Position numbers and translations under genes: made by a program. Below are positions 17,178-27,024 of a stretch of 64,000 nt of DNA, piece after piece (the stretch's first letter is position 1; each line of letters opens with the position of its first letter). The stretch spans positions 306,391 through 370,390 of the forward strand of contig CBDCVJ010000054.1 of the NCBI GenBank assembly GCA_965222975.1, in the 5' to 3' direction. The notes below the pieces were generated by a model. The model saw nothing but the letters and a program-made list of their open reading frames with translations. It had not been told where the DNA came from and searched no databases. The stretch is from UBA6168 sp965222975 (GTDB lineage: Bacteria; Bacteroidota; Bacteroidia; Chitinophagales; Saprospiraceae).

Positions 17178-20100
17178 ATGTCCATTACAGAATTATCCAT
17201 AAAGCGGCCATCTTTAATTTTGGTCATCTTCCTCGTGCTGGGACTGGCAGGTATTTTCAGCTATACCAAATTGGGTTATGAAATGATCCCAAAATTTGAT
17301 ATGCCGTTCATCATTGTCAATACAGCATATCCAGGGGCCAGTCCATCTGACGTAGAAAATTCAGTTACCAGAATCATCGAAGAGGCCGTTTCCAATATGG
17401 AAAACGTGCTGTCCATTCGGGGCAATTCCATGGAAAGCCTTTCTTTCGTTTTTATTGAATTAAAAGACGGGACTGATATTGATCTCGCTATACAAGATGC
17501 CCAAAGGAACATTAATACCAAACGACGCCTTCTGCCCGACGATGCGGAACCTCCTTCTATCACCAAATTTGCTTCCGATGAATTTCCCATTGTCAGCTTG
17601 GGGGTCACATCAACCGCTGTGTCAACGGATTTTTTTGATGTTATTAATGACCAAATCAAACCTGCTCTTTCTAGTGTTCAAGGAGTCGGTGAAGTCAGGA
17701 TCATAGGTGGGCAAGAAAGGGAAATAAAAGTGGATGTGAATCGCCAGCAATTGGAGGTTCGGGGGCTGACCATCTTGCAAGTAGTGCAAGCTGTCAATTC
17801 AGCCAACCTTGATTTTCCCACAGGGAAAATAGAAAACGAGCAAGAACAAGTCATCATCCGCCTGTCAGGCAAGTTTAAGTCGACACAAGACCTCCGCAAC
17901 CTCACCATAGCTAACGACCCCAGAACAGGGTCGCCCATCAAATTGATGGAAATTGCCGAAGTGCTTGATGGGAAAAAAGAGCGCAAAACTTTGAGCCGAA
18001 CAGATGGAAGAAGTGGAATCGGTATTCAAGTTTTGAAATCAGCAGATGCCAATGCAGTGACTGTGGCCGACGGTGTTATCGGGAAATTAGAAGGCTTGAA
18101 AAACCAGTACAAAGACATCAACCTTCAATTTGAAGTAGCCAACAATCAGACTGATTTTACCAGAGAGGCTGTAAATGCGGTAAGCCACGATCTAATGTTG
18201 GCCATTATTTTGGTAGCAGTTGTCATGCTGTTTTTCCTGCACTCATTCAGAAATGCCATTATCGTTATGCTGGCCATCCCAACTTCCCTAGTCAGTACCC
18301 TGATTATGATGTATGCTTTTGGATTTACATTGAACATGATGACTTTGCTGGCTATGTCGTTGGTGGTAGGCATTTTGGTGGATGACAGCATTGTGGTTTT
18401 GGAAAATATATATCGGCATTTAGAAAAGGGGGAATCGAGGAAAGCCGCAGCATTGAATGGCAGAAATGAAATTGCATTTACAGCGTTGTCGATTACATTA
18501 GTGGACGTCGTAGTTTTTGTGCCGATTGCTTTAGCAGGCGGCACTGTTGGCAAAATCATGGGGCAATTTGCATTGGTTGTTACTTTCTCTACCTTGATGT
18601 CCCTGTTTGTTTCTTTTACACTCACCCCTATGCTGGCAAGCCGATTTTCCCGATTGGAAAAATTTAATGAAAAATCAATTGCAGGTTTTATTTTCAATGG
18701 GTTTGAAAGAATGCTCAACCGATTGAACAATTGGTATGCCCGTGTGATCGACCGGGTGTTGACACCTATCAAAATCCCGTATGGAACCGTTTATGCAAAT
18801 GCCTCGAAAAACGATTCCATTCTTGATAGCAAGCCAAGAAAAAAATACTTTCATTTCTACCTGAACGGCATTTTAACTGTTCTTTTCACATTCGTCATTT
18901 TACTTTCCTCATTTTTATTAGTGACAAATGGGTACATCGGCTCTGCTTTTGTTACCCAAGGCGACCGGGGGGAATTCATTATCAAAGTAGAGCTTCCAAA
19001 AAATGCAACGGTAAAAGAGACCAACCTCGCAACGCTCAAAGCAGAGGAGTTTCTAAGGAAACAAAAAGAAATTACAGGCGTCTTCACGACCGTTGGCCTC
19101 ACATCCGGCATGCTGGGGAATGTTGAAACATCTTATATGGGTGAATTGGCTGTTAAGCTCGTACCTAAAGACCAGCGGGATTTGGTAACTGACCATTATG
19201 CACAAAAAGTGCGGGACGAACTCGAAAAGCGTATGCCCGGTGTTAAAGTGACTTCCTCTCCAGTAAGTTTCTTTGGCGGTGCGGACAATGACCCCATTGT
19301 CATTTTTGTCAGTGGACCAAATAGCGAAGCTGTGATGCAATATGGAAAAGCGGCATTGGAAAAAGTCAAAAAAATACCAGGTACTTTGGAAGCCAAATTG
19401 TCTATTGAAGAAGGGACACCTGAGATTAAAGTTTCGGTTGATCGGGAGAGAATGGCCAATCTCGGAATCAGCATGGATAAAGTTGGTATGACTATGCAAA
19501 CTGCATTCAACGGCAATGATCGGGCAAAATTCCGAACCAGTAAAAAAGAATACGACATCACCGTAAAAATGGCCGATTTCAATCGGAACAATGTGAATGA
19601 TATAGCCAACTTGACCATACTCAACAGCAGGGGACAATTGATTAGGATGGATCAGTTTGCCACCATTGAAATGGCTACTGGCCCTGACCGCCTGGAACGA
19701 CGCAACCGATTGCCCTCTATCACTATTCAATCTAAGGTGTTGGGTCGGCCCAGCGGTGACGTAGCTGCTGATATTAAAAAGCTTTTTGAAGAAACCATGC
19801 CTCCAAGTGATGGCATCGGTATTGCCTATGACGGGGATATCCGCCAACAAGATGAGGGTTTTGGCAGTCTGGGCTTAGCGTTCCTCGCCAGTTTCATTTT
19901 GGTATATTTAATATTGGTCGCCTTGTACGATAGTTGGATATATCCGGGGGTGGTTATTTTTTCTCTTCCGGTTGCTTTAATAGGAGCCCTGCTTGCGCTT
20001 GCTTTGACCCTCAGCATACTCGATATTTTTTCCATTGTCGGCATTATAATGCTTATGGGTTTAGTTGCCAAAAATGCCATTCTTCTTGTTGATTTTGCCA

Positions 20101-20408
20101 ATCAAGAAAAGTTGGAAGGGAAAACATCTCATGAAGCACTTGTCGAAGCAGGACGCACCCGCCTGCGCCCTATCCTCATGACGACCCTTTCAATGGCTAT
20201 TGGCTTTCTGCCCATCGCTCTTGCACAAGGCGCAGCTGCAGAGTGGAAAAATGGGCTTGCGTGGGCTCTGATTGGAGGGCTTTTAAGTTCAATGATTTTA
20301 ACATTGGTTGTAATCCCTGTAATTTATCTTGCTGTGGATGGCATCAAGGCTAAAGTTTACGCAGCATTGGACTATCAGAGTGGCACTGCCTTAAATGAAA
20401 CCATTTAG
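17178..20408 (+). CDS. RND-family multidrug efflux permease (AcrB/MexB type)
   Basis: At 1076 residues it has the length and twelve-helix twofold layout of hydrophobe/amphiphile efflux pumps. The N-terminus (ITELSIKRPSLILVIFLVLG) begins helix one. The proton-relay Asp pair is present in VVGILVDDSIVVLENI of helix four. The periplasmic pore domains include AYPGASPSDVENSVT and SVQGVGEVRIIGGQEREIKV. The C-terminal half has AKNAILLVDFANQ and RLRPILMTTLSMAIGFLPI. Drug or detergent export driven by protons is the known role. It ends the tetR-tolC-mfp-rnd operon. Confidence 0.94.
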   Translation: MSITELSIKRPSLILVIFLVLGLAGIFSYTKLGYEMIPKFDMPFIIVNTAYPGASPSDVENSVTRIIEEAVSNMENVLSIRGNSMESLSFVFIELKDGTDIDLAIQDAQRNINTKRRLLPDDAEPPSITKFASDEFPIVSLGVTSTAVSTDFFDVINDQIKPALSSVQGVGEVRIIGGQEREIKVDVNRQQLEVRGLTILQVVQAVNSANLDFPTGKIENEQEQVIIRLSGKFKSTQDLRNLTIANDPRTGSPIKLMEIAEVLDGKKERKTLSRTDGRSGIGIQVLKSADANAVTVADGVIGKLEGLKNQYKDINLQFEVANNQTDFTREAVNAVSHDLMLAIILVAVVMLFFLHSFRNAIIVMLAIPTSLVSTLIMMYAFGFTLNMMTLLAMSLVVGILVDDSIVVLENIYRHLEKGESRKAAALNGRNEIAFTALSITLVDVVVFVPIALAGGTVGKIMGQFALVVTFSTLMSLFVSFTLTPMLASRFSRLEKFNEKSIAGFIFNGFERMLNRLNNWYARVIDRVLTPIKIPYGTVYANASKNDSILDSKPRKKYFHFYLNGILTVLFTFVILLSSFLLVTNGYIGSAFVTQGDRGEFIIKVELPKNATVKETNLATLKAEEFLRKQKEITGVFTTVGLTSGMLGNVETSYMGELAVKLVPKDQRDLVTDHYAQKVRDELEKRMPGVKVTSSPVSFFGGADNDPIVIFVSGPNSEAVMQYGKAALEKVKKIPGTLEAKLSIEEGTPEIKVSVDRERMANLGISMDKVGMTMQTAFNGNDRAKFRTSKKEYDITVKMADFNRNNVNDIANLTILNSRGQLIRMDQFATIEMATGPDRLERRNRLPSITIQSKVLGRPSGDVAADIKKLFEETMPPSDGIGIAYDGDIRQQDEGFGSLGLAFLASFILVYLILVALYDSWIYPGVVIFSLPVALIGALLALALTLSILDIFSIVGIIMLMGLVAKNAILLVDFANQEKLEGKTSHEALVEAGRTRLRPILMTTLSMAIGFLPIALAQGAAAEWKNGLAWALIGGLLSSMILTLVVIPVIYLAVDGIKAKVYAALDYQSGTALNETI

Positions 20409-20558
20409 AAAAGAATTATGAAATTATAATGCAAATTCTGCCTTGACATTTTGTATTCGAAACTAAACAATCCAAGTTCAGATAACATTAGGCCCTTTGT
20501 ATATTCTACTGATGATTTTGGCAAATCATGAAAAAAAATTATGCCTTTGCAATTTTTA

Positions 20559-20591
20559 TTTGCAAAAAGGTTTTTTTTCAAAATATATTTG
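20559..20591 (+). promoter_or_regulatory. Consensus Bacteroidota promoter
   Basis: TTTG, 21 bases, then TATATTTG gives an exact match to the TTTG-N19..21-TAnnTTTG consensus. It drives the acidic 117-residue protein gene with a leader of about 110 bases. Confidence 0.75.
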
Positions 20592-20709
20592 TTGCAAATT
20601 CGTCAGTAATTTCTGTGATAACAAAAATTGAGTGAAGGAGACAAGTGTAAATTAACCTTATATTGAATGCAAACAATTTACATTTTTCTTTTAAGCAAAG
20701 CATCTTGCC

Positions 20710-21063
20710 ATGACAACTACAAATAAACCCAGGGTAGTTAAAGACTACGAAAAATTGGATGAAGCGATCAAGGAGCAAATCAAATTAGCTTACCCAAATG
20801 GTTTCTCGGCTAATTTGGTCAAATTCAAAAACAAAGAGGGCAACATGGTTTCCGCTTTGCCATTTGAAGCCGAAGAAAAATATTATCTCGTTCGGATGAC
20901 CGTCACCGAAGCGAGGGCCATCATTGAAAATGATGACGATTACGATGATCTTGGCTTCCTTAAAGATGAGGCGAAGGAAGAATACGAAGACAAATATTCA
21001 GATGAGATGGATGAGATCGCCGACACTGTGGCCGATACTCCGTCAGATAAAGATTTGGATTAG
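20710..21063 (+). CDS. Conserved acidic cytoplasmic protein, function unknown
   Basis: The 117-residue protein is soluble and strongly acidic in its C-terminal third (NDDDYDDLG, DEAKEEYEDKYSDEMDEIAD). The N-terminal part contains LAYPNGFSANLVKF and VSALPFEAEEKYYLVRMT. I recall similar sequences as a conserved small family in Bacteroidota that is sometimes labelled DNA primase, but no primase catalytic motif is present here. I do not assign a function. It has its own consensus promoter and a strong terminator, so it is a single-gene unit and is probably well expressed. Confidence 0.8.
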   Translation: MTTTNKPRVVKDYEKLDEAIKEQIKLAYPNGFSANLVKFKNKEGNMVSALPFEAEEKYYLVRMTVTEARAIIENDDDYDDLGFLKDEAKEEYEDKYSDEMDEIADTVADTPSDKDLD

Positions 21064-21078
21064 TTAGAGCTACATAAC

Positions 21079-21118
21079 AAAAAAGGCATCTTCTATCAGA
21101 TAGAAGATGCCTTTTTTT
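21079..21118. terminator. Bidirectional terminator between the acidic-protein gene and ffh
   Basis: A 13-base perfect stem (GGCATCTTCTATC and its complement) is flanked by A residues on the left and seven T residues on the right. It can therefore end transcription from both convergent genes. Confidence 0.92.
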
Positions 21119-21132
21119 AATACCAAAACAAC

Positions 21133-22494
21133 TCACCTTCTTCTAAATCCTTTTCTTCTCATGCCTCCTCCTCTTGTCGCGCCGGCTCCCAGGCCCATTC
21201 CTTGCATTTTGGTCATCTTGTTCATCATTTTTTTCATCTGGTTGAATTGCTTGATGAACAAATTGATTTGGTTTAGATCCTGTCCACAACCCCGGGCAAT
21301 CCGTTTTTTGCGGCTCATGTTGAGTATTTCCGGTTTGCTTTTTTCCTCTGCTGTCATAGAAAATATAATAGCTTCTACTTTGTCCAATGCTTTATCATCA
21401 AAGTCCACATCTTTCAATTGCTTGCCAATTCCGGGGATCATACTCATAAGGGATTTCATATCACCCATTCGCCTTATTTGTTTGATCTGACTAAGGAAAT
21501 CATTAAAGTCGAATTTGTTCTTCCTGATCTTTTTTTCAAGCCTCTTGGCTTCTACCTCATCGAACTGTTCTTGGGCTTTCTCTACCAGTGAGACAATATC
21601 CCCCATCCCAAGAATCCGCTGCGCCATCCGGTCAGGGTAAAAAACATCCAGGGTGTCCAGTTTTTCCCCCATGCTGACAAACTTTATGGGTTTGCCAACG
21701 GTGTATTTAATGGAAAGCGCCGCCCCACCCCGGGTATCACCATCCATTTTTGTAAGCACCACTCCATCAAAGTTCAGTCGTTCATTGAAAGATTTAGCGG
21801 TATTAACGGCATCCTGCCCCGTCATAGAATCTACTACAAAAAGCGTTTCTTCAGGAGTGAGAGATTCCTTCAAGTCAGAAATCTCTTTCATCATCTCTTC
21901 ATCAACCGCCAGCCGACCTGCCGTATCCACGATTACCACGTCAAACCCATGTGCCTTGGCATGGGAAATACTTGAGAGTGCAATTTGTACCGGATTTTTA
22001 TTTTCGGGTTGTGAAAATACCGGTACTTTGATTTGTTCTCCCAACACCGTCAACTGGTCAATGGCCGCAGGACGGTAAACGTCACAGGCCACCAATAGTG
22101 GAGATTTTTTCCTCTTGGTTTTGAGGAAATGGGCCAACTTCCCGGAAAAAGTGGTTTTACCAGAACCTTGCAACCCAGAAATTAAAACCACAGATGGGTT
22201 GCCACTAAGGTTGATCCCAGCTGATTGCCCTCCCATCAATTCCGTCAGTTCGTCTTGGACGATTTTGACCATTAGCTGGCCTGGTTTCACTGACTTCAGC
22301 ACATTCTCAGTGCCAAGTGCCTTTTCTTTTATCTTTTCCGTAAATTGTTTGGCTATGGCATAATTTACATCAGCAGCCACAAGTGCCCTTCGGATTTCCT
22401 TTACACTTTCTGCTATGTTGAGTTCCGTGATCTTTCTTTCGCCCGTCAATGATTTAAAGGCGAGATCAAGGCGGTCAGATAAACTATCAAACAT
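21133..22494 (-). CDS. ffh: Signal recognition particle protein Ffh (SRP54)
   Basis: The GTPase pairs with SRP RNA and the receptor FtsY to bring nascent membrane proteins to SecYEG. An N domain (MFDSLSDRLDLAFKSLTG) is followed by the G domain with P-loop GLQGSGKTT, DVYRPAAIDQL, DTAGRL and TKMDGDTRGG. The Met-rich M domain includes MSMIPGIG, SRKKRIARGCG and the tail MKKMMNKMTKMQGMG. Its length of 453 residues is normal. A TATATTTG promoter element lies about 165 bases upstream. The 4.5S RNA gene is not in the window. Confidence 0.97.
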   Translation of the reverse strand: MFDSLSDRLDLAFKSLTGERKITELNIAESVKEIRRALVAADVNYAIAKQFTEKIKEKALGTENVLKSVKPGQLMVKIVQDELTELMGGQSAGINLSGNPSVVLISGLQGSGKTTFSGKLAHFLKTKRKKSPLLVACDVYRPAAIDQLTVLGEQIKVPVFSQPENKNPVQIALSSISHAKAHGFDVVIVDTAGRLAVDEEMMKEISDLKESLTPEETLFVVDSMTGQDAVNTAKSFNERLNFDGVVLTKMDGDTRGGAALSIKYTVGKPIKFVSMGEKLDTLDVFYPDRMAQRILGMGDIVSLVEKAQEQFDEVEAKRLEKKIRKNKFDFNDFLSQIKQIRRMGDMKSLMSMIPGIGKQLKDVDFDDKALDKVEAIIFSMTAEEKSKPEILNMSRKKRIARGCGQDLNQINLFIKQFNQMKKMMNKMTKMQGMGLGAGATRGGGMRRKGFRRR

Positions 22495-22530
22495 GGTTTA
22501 GTGATTCGTGATTAGTATATCAGTGATTTG

Positions 22531-22636
22531 TTCTACTTTGACACTTTAAAAAACACCCCTCTCTACTTAGGATATTTCTCTTAGGCGTGAAAACAACGAA
22601 TGACCACGCACATAATTTTAAAGTGCCAAAGTAGAA
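22531..22636. repeat. 21-base inverted repeat in the ffh leader
   Basis: The left arm (22531-22551, starting TTCTACTTTG) and the right arm (22616-22636, ending CAAAGTAGAA) are reverse complements over 21 bases with one mismatch and enclose 64 bases. The element lies between the ffh -7 element and the ffh start codon, so its hairpin would be in the 5' leader. It may be a miniature inverted-repeat element or a leader structure. Confidence 0.55.
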
Positions 22637-22666
22637 TTGGATGATTTCATGTTTTGAAGAAGGGCG

Positions 22667-22674
22667 CAAATATA
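22667..22674 (-). promoter_or_regulatory. -7 element for ffh
   Basis: On the minus strand this reads TATATTTG followed by CGCCC, closely matching the gldA element (TATTTTTG then CGCCC). No TTTG is seen at the expected upstream distance. Confidence 0.5.
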
Positions 22675-22709
22675 GCTAAACGGAGGTTTATCACACACCT
22701 CGTAAAGTT

Positions 22710-22743
22710 AAACAGGCGGTCATTTCGCAACGACCGCCTGTTT
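22710..22743 (-). terminator. Terminator hairpin after the large HYR protein gene
   Basis: A perfect 12-base stem (AAACAGGCGGTC and its complement) with a 10-base loop lies 27 bases beyond the stop codon on the minus strand. The T tract is short, so it is a moderate rather than a textbook terminator. Confidence 0.75.
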
Positions 22744-22769
22744 GAAGGAAAACAGTTTGGTATATCCAG

Positions 22770-25700
22770 TTATTTAAGCAATATCATTTTACCCCGGACT
22801 GCCCCATAATCGCTTTCAAATTGGTAAAAGATGATTCCATTACGGTTGAATTCATTCGCGGAAATCTCCAACTCAGAATAACCCTTTTGAAAATGGGCAT
22901 TTACCCTTTTTAATATTTTACCATCTGGAGCAAAAAAGATGAACCGGGCCTCCCCTTCCGCTGGCAGATAAAATGGCAGATAGGTCAAATCATTAAACGG
23001 ATTAGGTATATTTGAAAAAACAATCGCTTCATTAAATTGGGGTATTTTTTTTTGAAAATATAAATCAAGTTCATTTATTTTCAAATCTTCAGAATAGGCT
23101 TCCGCATTTAAAATGTCTTTATTTAATTCCAGATAATCGTAAATATGGCCTCCTGATTTTGTTATAAACTTCAAAGTGAACAATGCTGGTTTTTCATTGG
23201 CAACAATGGGCTTTTCCTGATTATACGAAATATTAATCCTCCCATTGTTAATTTCATTTTTACCAAAATTTTTATTCGTTAATGTCCCATTTTTTATTTC
23301 TAACAAATTTAGATGTGCCATATTAAATTCTATGGCACATTGAAATCCAATAATGTTTTTTTGAAAAATATAAAAAGGTACTTCAATAATTTCATTTTTA
23401 TCAAAAGAAACATCAGGTATTTCTAAATTAACTCTCTTTCCAATTGTTCGGTCTGTCATTGGGTCATTAGTATTAAACGAAACAGAACCATTTAAGTCGC
23501 CAATTTTCATGGCAATAAAATTCATAGAGATTTCACTTATGTTATTTATCCAAAACGTATCAGGCAGCAGCGGAAAAAACGGATTATCAGTGTCGTCAAA
23601 AATATAATCTTCCGGAATAAACCTCCACGAAGTATTGGATGGGAAAACTGTATTTATCCCAAGAATTAATTTCCTCATTTCCACAGCATCAAATGTGGTA
23701 ACGGTGTTGGAACGGTTTGCATCTGCAGCGATTATTTTATAAGGACTATCCAATAAATCCACCCCTAAAATATGGCGGGTAAGCAAAACAACATCAAAAG
23801 TAGTCACGCCATTTGTATGGTCTGCGTCTTTTTCAGGCGATACATAAAAAGGAACAGTAGGGGGAGAATTGTCAAATAAATAATTTCCGCTCATATCACT
23901 AAATATTGAGTCAGCAATTGAATTATGTACTGCGACATTAGCGACTGCCAAATTTTCTTCAGTACCTATAAAACCATAAAATATTTCTGGGTTAATCTGA
24001 CAATCATCTCCTGGGTCTTCGATTGTTATAATTGTTTCACAAAAATCTTGATTACCTGCCGGGTCGGTTATCCACATTTGCACTTGATTTGGACCAACAT
24101 CGCTGCAAGTAAAATGCTGTACTCCATCATTTATGTCAGGCGAAAAAGTATATTTTAACAAACCCGGACAATTATCAAAACTGGCATTATTTAAACTTGA
24201 AGCACTAATTGATACTTTCGGATTTAAGCCAGATGGAATAGGTTGGTTTAATTCAACTATCACCCCATTCTTACAAAAAGGTGTTGGTTTTTTACAATCT
24301 AAAACATTAATGGTTGTTTCACATGAAATTTGGTTATTGCAATTATCCCTGACTACATATCTGATCAAATAATCATCAGCTTCTAAATCAAAATGAGGCC
24401 CCACCCCATTTCTCCATATGCTGCCGATCCGAATGGAGACACTAATATCTACATTTGGATCACAATCATCTATTTCTGGAAAGGTAAGCAACACATCGGT
24501 CGAGCAAGTATTTCCAAGGATACATATATTCGGCATATCGCAACCATTAACAAAAACAGGGTCAATAGAATCCCTTACGCTTATTATTTGTTCATAGTAA
24601 ACATACCCATCCCAAGGATCAGAATCGGGATCTGAATCAGGGTTTGTATTTTGAACTGCTTCATCTGCTCCGGGCAAAATGCAATCAACCCAACTGTCCC
24701 TAAAAGTTCGGTTGTCACAATCACCATCCGAATCCAAATCGCATAACGGGAAAGGCAAACATCCAGGATTATTCAATTCCATTTCAGAATTTTCTTGCAC
24801 CTCTTCATCCAGTTCATCTCCGGCAACGCACCAATTTATTACAGACCATTTCCTCAGTATTGTATAACAAGCACTATCCACATCAGTAAAAACAACATCT
24901 TCATAAGTGACAGCAGTTAATTCACAAGTCCCATAAAATATTTCTGGTTCACCAAAATCAGGAATCTCTGTCCCGCATTCAAATATTGGCAAATGGCCAA
25001 TGTCTCCATTAAAATGTTGTGGGAATTGCACAACAAAATCTGAAACATGATTTACTTTAATCTTTTGTGTACAACTAATTGTTTCGCTATTTAAATTCAC
25101 GGTATGGGTTCTAATAATTTCCCCTTCCGAACATACATCAACATCCAATTCTACTTCACGAATAGTATCGTAAACACAATTGGCAAAAAAATCAGGTTGA
25201 CCAAAAATATCCAATACGGAATTATTTCCTACTACTAAATCAAATTGTAAATTGTCTTTATAAAAATCTGCAGTCACCTCAATATCGTCTAAACATCGGG
25301 CTAATAAATTTTCTGTAACTTGGACAACAGTCGTTTCTGAGTTTATATTTCCGCACACATCAGTGGCAGTATAAATTGCCTCATAAAAACCCGGAACAGA
25401 TGGGAAACTTACATAAATACTGTCTGAATGAAAAGTCATAGATGGTGTTTGAACCATGATTTCATATCCAGAGCATTCATTTATTAAATTAATTGGAGGT
25501 AATAAAACAGTGCCACTACAATTATTATCATTACTAAATAAAATGGTATCTGGAACAGAAAACTGAGGCCCCATATTATCTGCAACAATTATTGTTTGGA
25601 TATGATGAAAAAATTCATTCAAGCAATAATCAAATGCCTGCCATTTTCTTTTTACGATAAAATGGTTGCCACATATATTGTCAATACTATCGGTATATGA

Positions 25701-26717
25701 AAAAGAAAAATTGCACGCTAAACCTGTTGGGTCTAATCCATTAACAGTCGGAATTCCAGTAATACTAACATCTGTTGCAATAGACAAATCAACTACATCA
25801 CTACATGGCAAAGCAGGGTTTGATATTCCATCGAAATTTATTGGAAAATCTATATCGTTAAATTTAATTCTTTTTGCAGTAATCAATTGGTCGCATTGGG
25901 AAGGGAAACCAGCGGGGTCAGAACTCGTCCACTTTCTCAGGACTGAAAAAGCTATATCGTCGCCATCACAAAATGAATTCTCCGTCTCGTCAATATAAGT
26001 ATGTGAATAATCTTCAGGTGCAAAACAACCATCAACTACAGGGAATCCAACGGAATCAAGAGGTTCGTGACAAAATACTGTTGCACTGGGTGGGCAGGTA
26101 ATTGTTTGAGGCATCTCCGAAGACTGGACAATTATTGATCCCCAGCAAAAATAGCCACTTAAATTGTCTGTAATTCTTACTGTAAACGTCTGGTCTACAA
26201 AACCAGTATCCAAAATATTACCCAAGTCCGCCCCAAAGTCTTTTGATATCCTGACATCATAAAAATCCTCACATCCATAAGGTCCTCCAATCAATATTTC
26301 AAAAGGACCGAGTTCCCTGGTGCATTCTCCATTAAAATCAATGACTACACCTTCATCACAGATTAAATTAGTGGTAGGTGGTTCCAATATAACGTTAAAG
26401 TAGCACACTTCAATATTTCCAAATGTATCGGTCACCGTAAGTGTGACCTCTGTGGTGCCTGGCGGGAAAAAATAGCCAGGCCCAGGTGAGAACAAAGTAT
26501 CAAGCAGAGGTTCACTGCTGCTCCAAACAAGCGAATTGAAGTCGAGGAAAAAACCGCATTCACCAGGTACAGGGCCAACATAAACATCAGCAGGACACTG
26601 TAATGCCAGCAAGGAATTTTCGTTGTTTGAAAAAAGGGGAAATGCAAATAATAAAGCCAAAAAGATGGATAGAAAAATTTTCCGTACTCGGTACAAAAAG
26701 AACGTAAAATTGCTCAT
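22770..26717 (-). CDS. Large secreted HYR/dockerin/cohesin-like protein with T9SS type A sorting domain
   Basis: The chosen Met gives a signal peptide (FTFFLYRVRKIFLSIFLALLF); an ATG eight codons upstream is also possible. The first ~900 residues are Cys-rich Ig/HYR-like repeats (LQCPADVYVGPVPGECG, VTDTFGNIEVCYF, DPAGNQDFCETIITI). Next comes a dockerin-like pair of EF-hand-type repeats (DADHTNGVTTFDVVLLTRHI and DANRSNTVTTFDAVEMRKLI, about residues 975-1040). A cohesin-like beta domain follows (VPFYIFQKNIIGFQCAIEF, about 1100-1225), and then a T9SS type A domain (NIPNPFNDLTYLPFYLP to the C-terminus). The protein should be exported and attached at the cell surface, probably for adhesion or matrix. 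Ligands are unknown. Confidence 0.87.
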   Translation of the reverse strand: MSNFTFFLYRVRKIFLSIFLALLFAFPLFSNNENSLLALQCPADVYVGPVPGECGFFLDFNSLVWSSSEPLLDTLFSPGPGYFFPPGTTEVTLTVTDTFGNIEVCYFNVILEPPTTNLICDEGVVIDFNGECTRELGPFEILIGGPYGCEDFYDVRISKDFGADLGNILDTGFVDQTFTVRITDNLSGYFCWGSIIVQSSEMPQTITCPPSATVFCHEPLDSVGFPVVDGCFAPEDYSHTYIDETENSFCDGDDIAFSVLRKWTSSDPAGFPSQCDQLITAKRIKFNDIDFPINFDGISNPALPCSDVVDLSIATDVSITGIPTVNGLDPTGLACNFSFSYTDSIDNICGNHFIVKRKWQAFDYCLNEFFHHIQTIIVADNMGPQFSVPDTILFSNDNNCSGTVLLPPINLINECSGYEIMVQTPSMTFHSDSIYVSFPSVPGFYEAIYTATDVCGNINSETTVVQVTENLLARCLDDIEVTADFYKDNLQFDLVVGNNSVLDIFGQPDFFANCVYDTIREVELDVDVCSEGEIIRTHTVNLNSETISCTQKIKVNHVSDFVVQFPQHFNGDIGHLPIFECGTEIPDFGEPEIFYGTCELTAVTYEDVVFTDVDSACYTILRKWSVINWCVAGDELDEEVQENSEMELNNPGCLPFPLCDLDSDGDCDNRTFRDSWVDCILPGADEAVQNTNPDSDPDSDPWDGYVYYEQIISVRDSIDPVFVNGCDMPNICILGNTCSTDVLLTFPEIDDCDPNVDISVSIRIGSIWRNGVGPHFDLEADDYLIRYVVRDNCNNQISCETTINVLDCKKPTPFCKNGVIVELNQPIPSGLNPKVSISASSLNNASFDNCPGLLKYTFSPDINDGVQHFTCSDVGPNQVQMWITDPAGNQDFCETIITIEDPGDDCQINPEIFYGFIGTEENLAVANVAVHNSIADSIFSDMSGNYLFDNSPPTVPFYVSPEKDADHTNGVTTFDVVLLTRHILGVDLLDSPYKIIAADANRSNTVTTFDAVEMRKLILGINTVFPSNTSWRFIPEDYIFDDTDNPFFPLLPDTFWINNISEISMNFIAMKIGDLNGSVSFNTNDPMTDRTIGKRVNLEIPDVSFDKNEIIEVPFYIFQKNIIGFQCAIEFNMAHLNLLEIKNGTLTNKNFGKNEINNGRINISYNQEKPIVANEKPALFTLKFITKSGGHIYDYLELNKDILNAEAYSEDLKINELDLYFQKKIPQFNEAIVFSNIPNPFNDLTYLPFYLPAEGEARFIFFAPDGKILKRVNAHFQKGYSELEISANEFNRNGIIFYQFESDYGAVRGKMILLK

Positions 26718-26995
26718 GAAATGGGTTTTTATACTTGGCATATTGCTGAAAATCAGGCACGGAGGTAGGCGCAGAACTTTTCCTCAAACAATAAATACCA
26801 GAGATTGAAAAAAGCAAGATGTCCTTATCGCACGAGGAATAACTTAAATCGGTGAGCATTTTATGTTACCTGTCCAAAGGCAATTGGCTGGTCGCAAGAT
26901 ATTTAATTTTATGGAATTAATCTTCGTATTTGGAAGAAAACTTAATGATTGTTTACCCTCTCAAGTTTTCTAATTCCTGAATTCCTACTTTTGCA

Positions 26996-27003
26996 AACTT
27001 TTA
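26996..27003 (+). promoter_or_regulatory. -7 element for the FKBP gene
   Basis: TACTTTTG followed by C matches TAnnTTTG exactly, 22 bases before the start codon. No upstream TTTG is seen at the usual spacing. Confidence 0.5.
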
Positions 27004-27024
27004 AACACAATAAATTTGAGATTA

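Noticed and set aside
19053..19850. 265-residue minus-strand ORF within the RND pump gene
   Set aside because: It is an antisense open frame; the plus-strand product is a full-length conserved RND permease.
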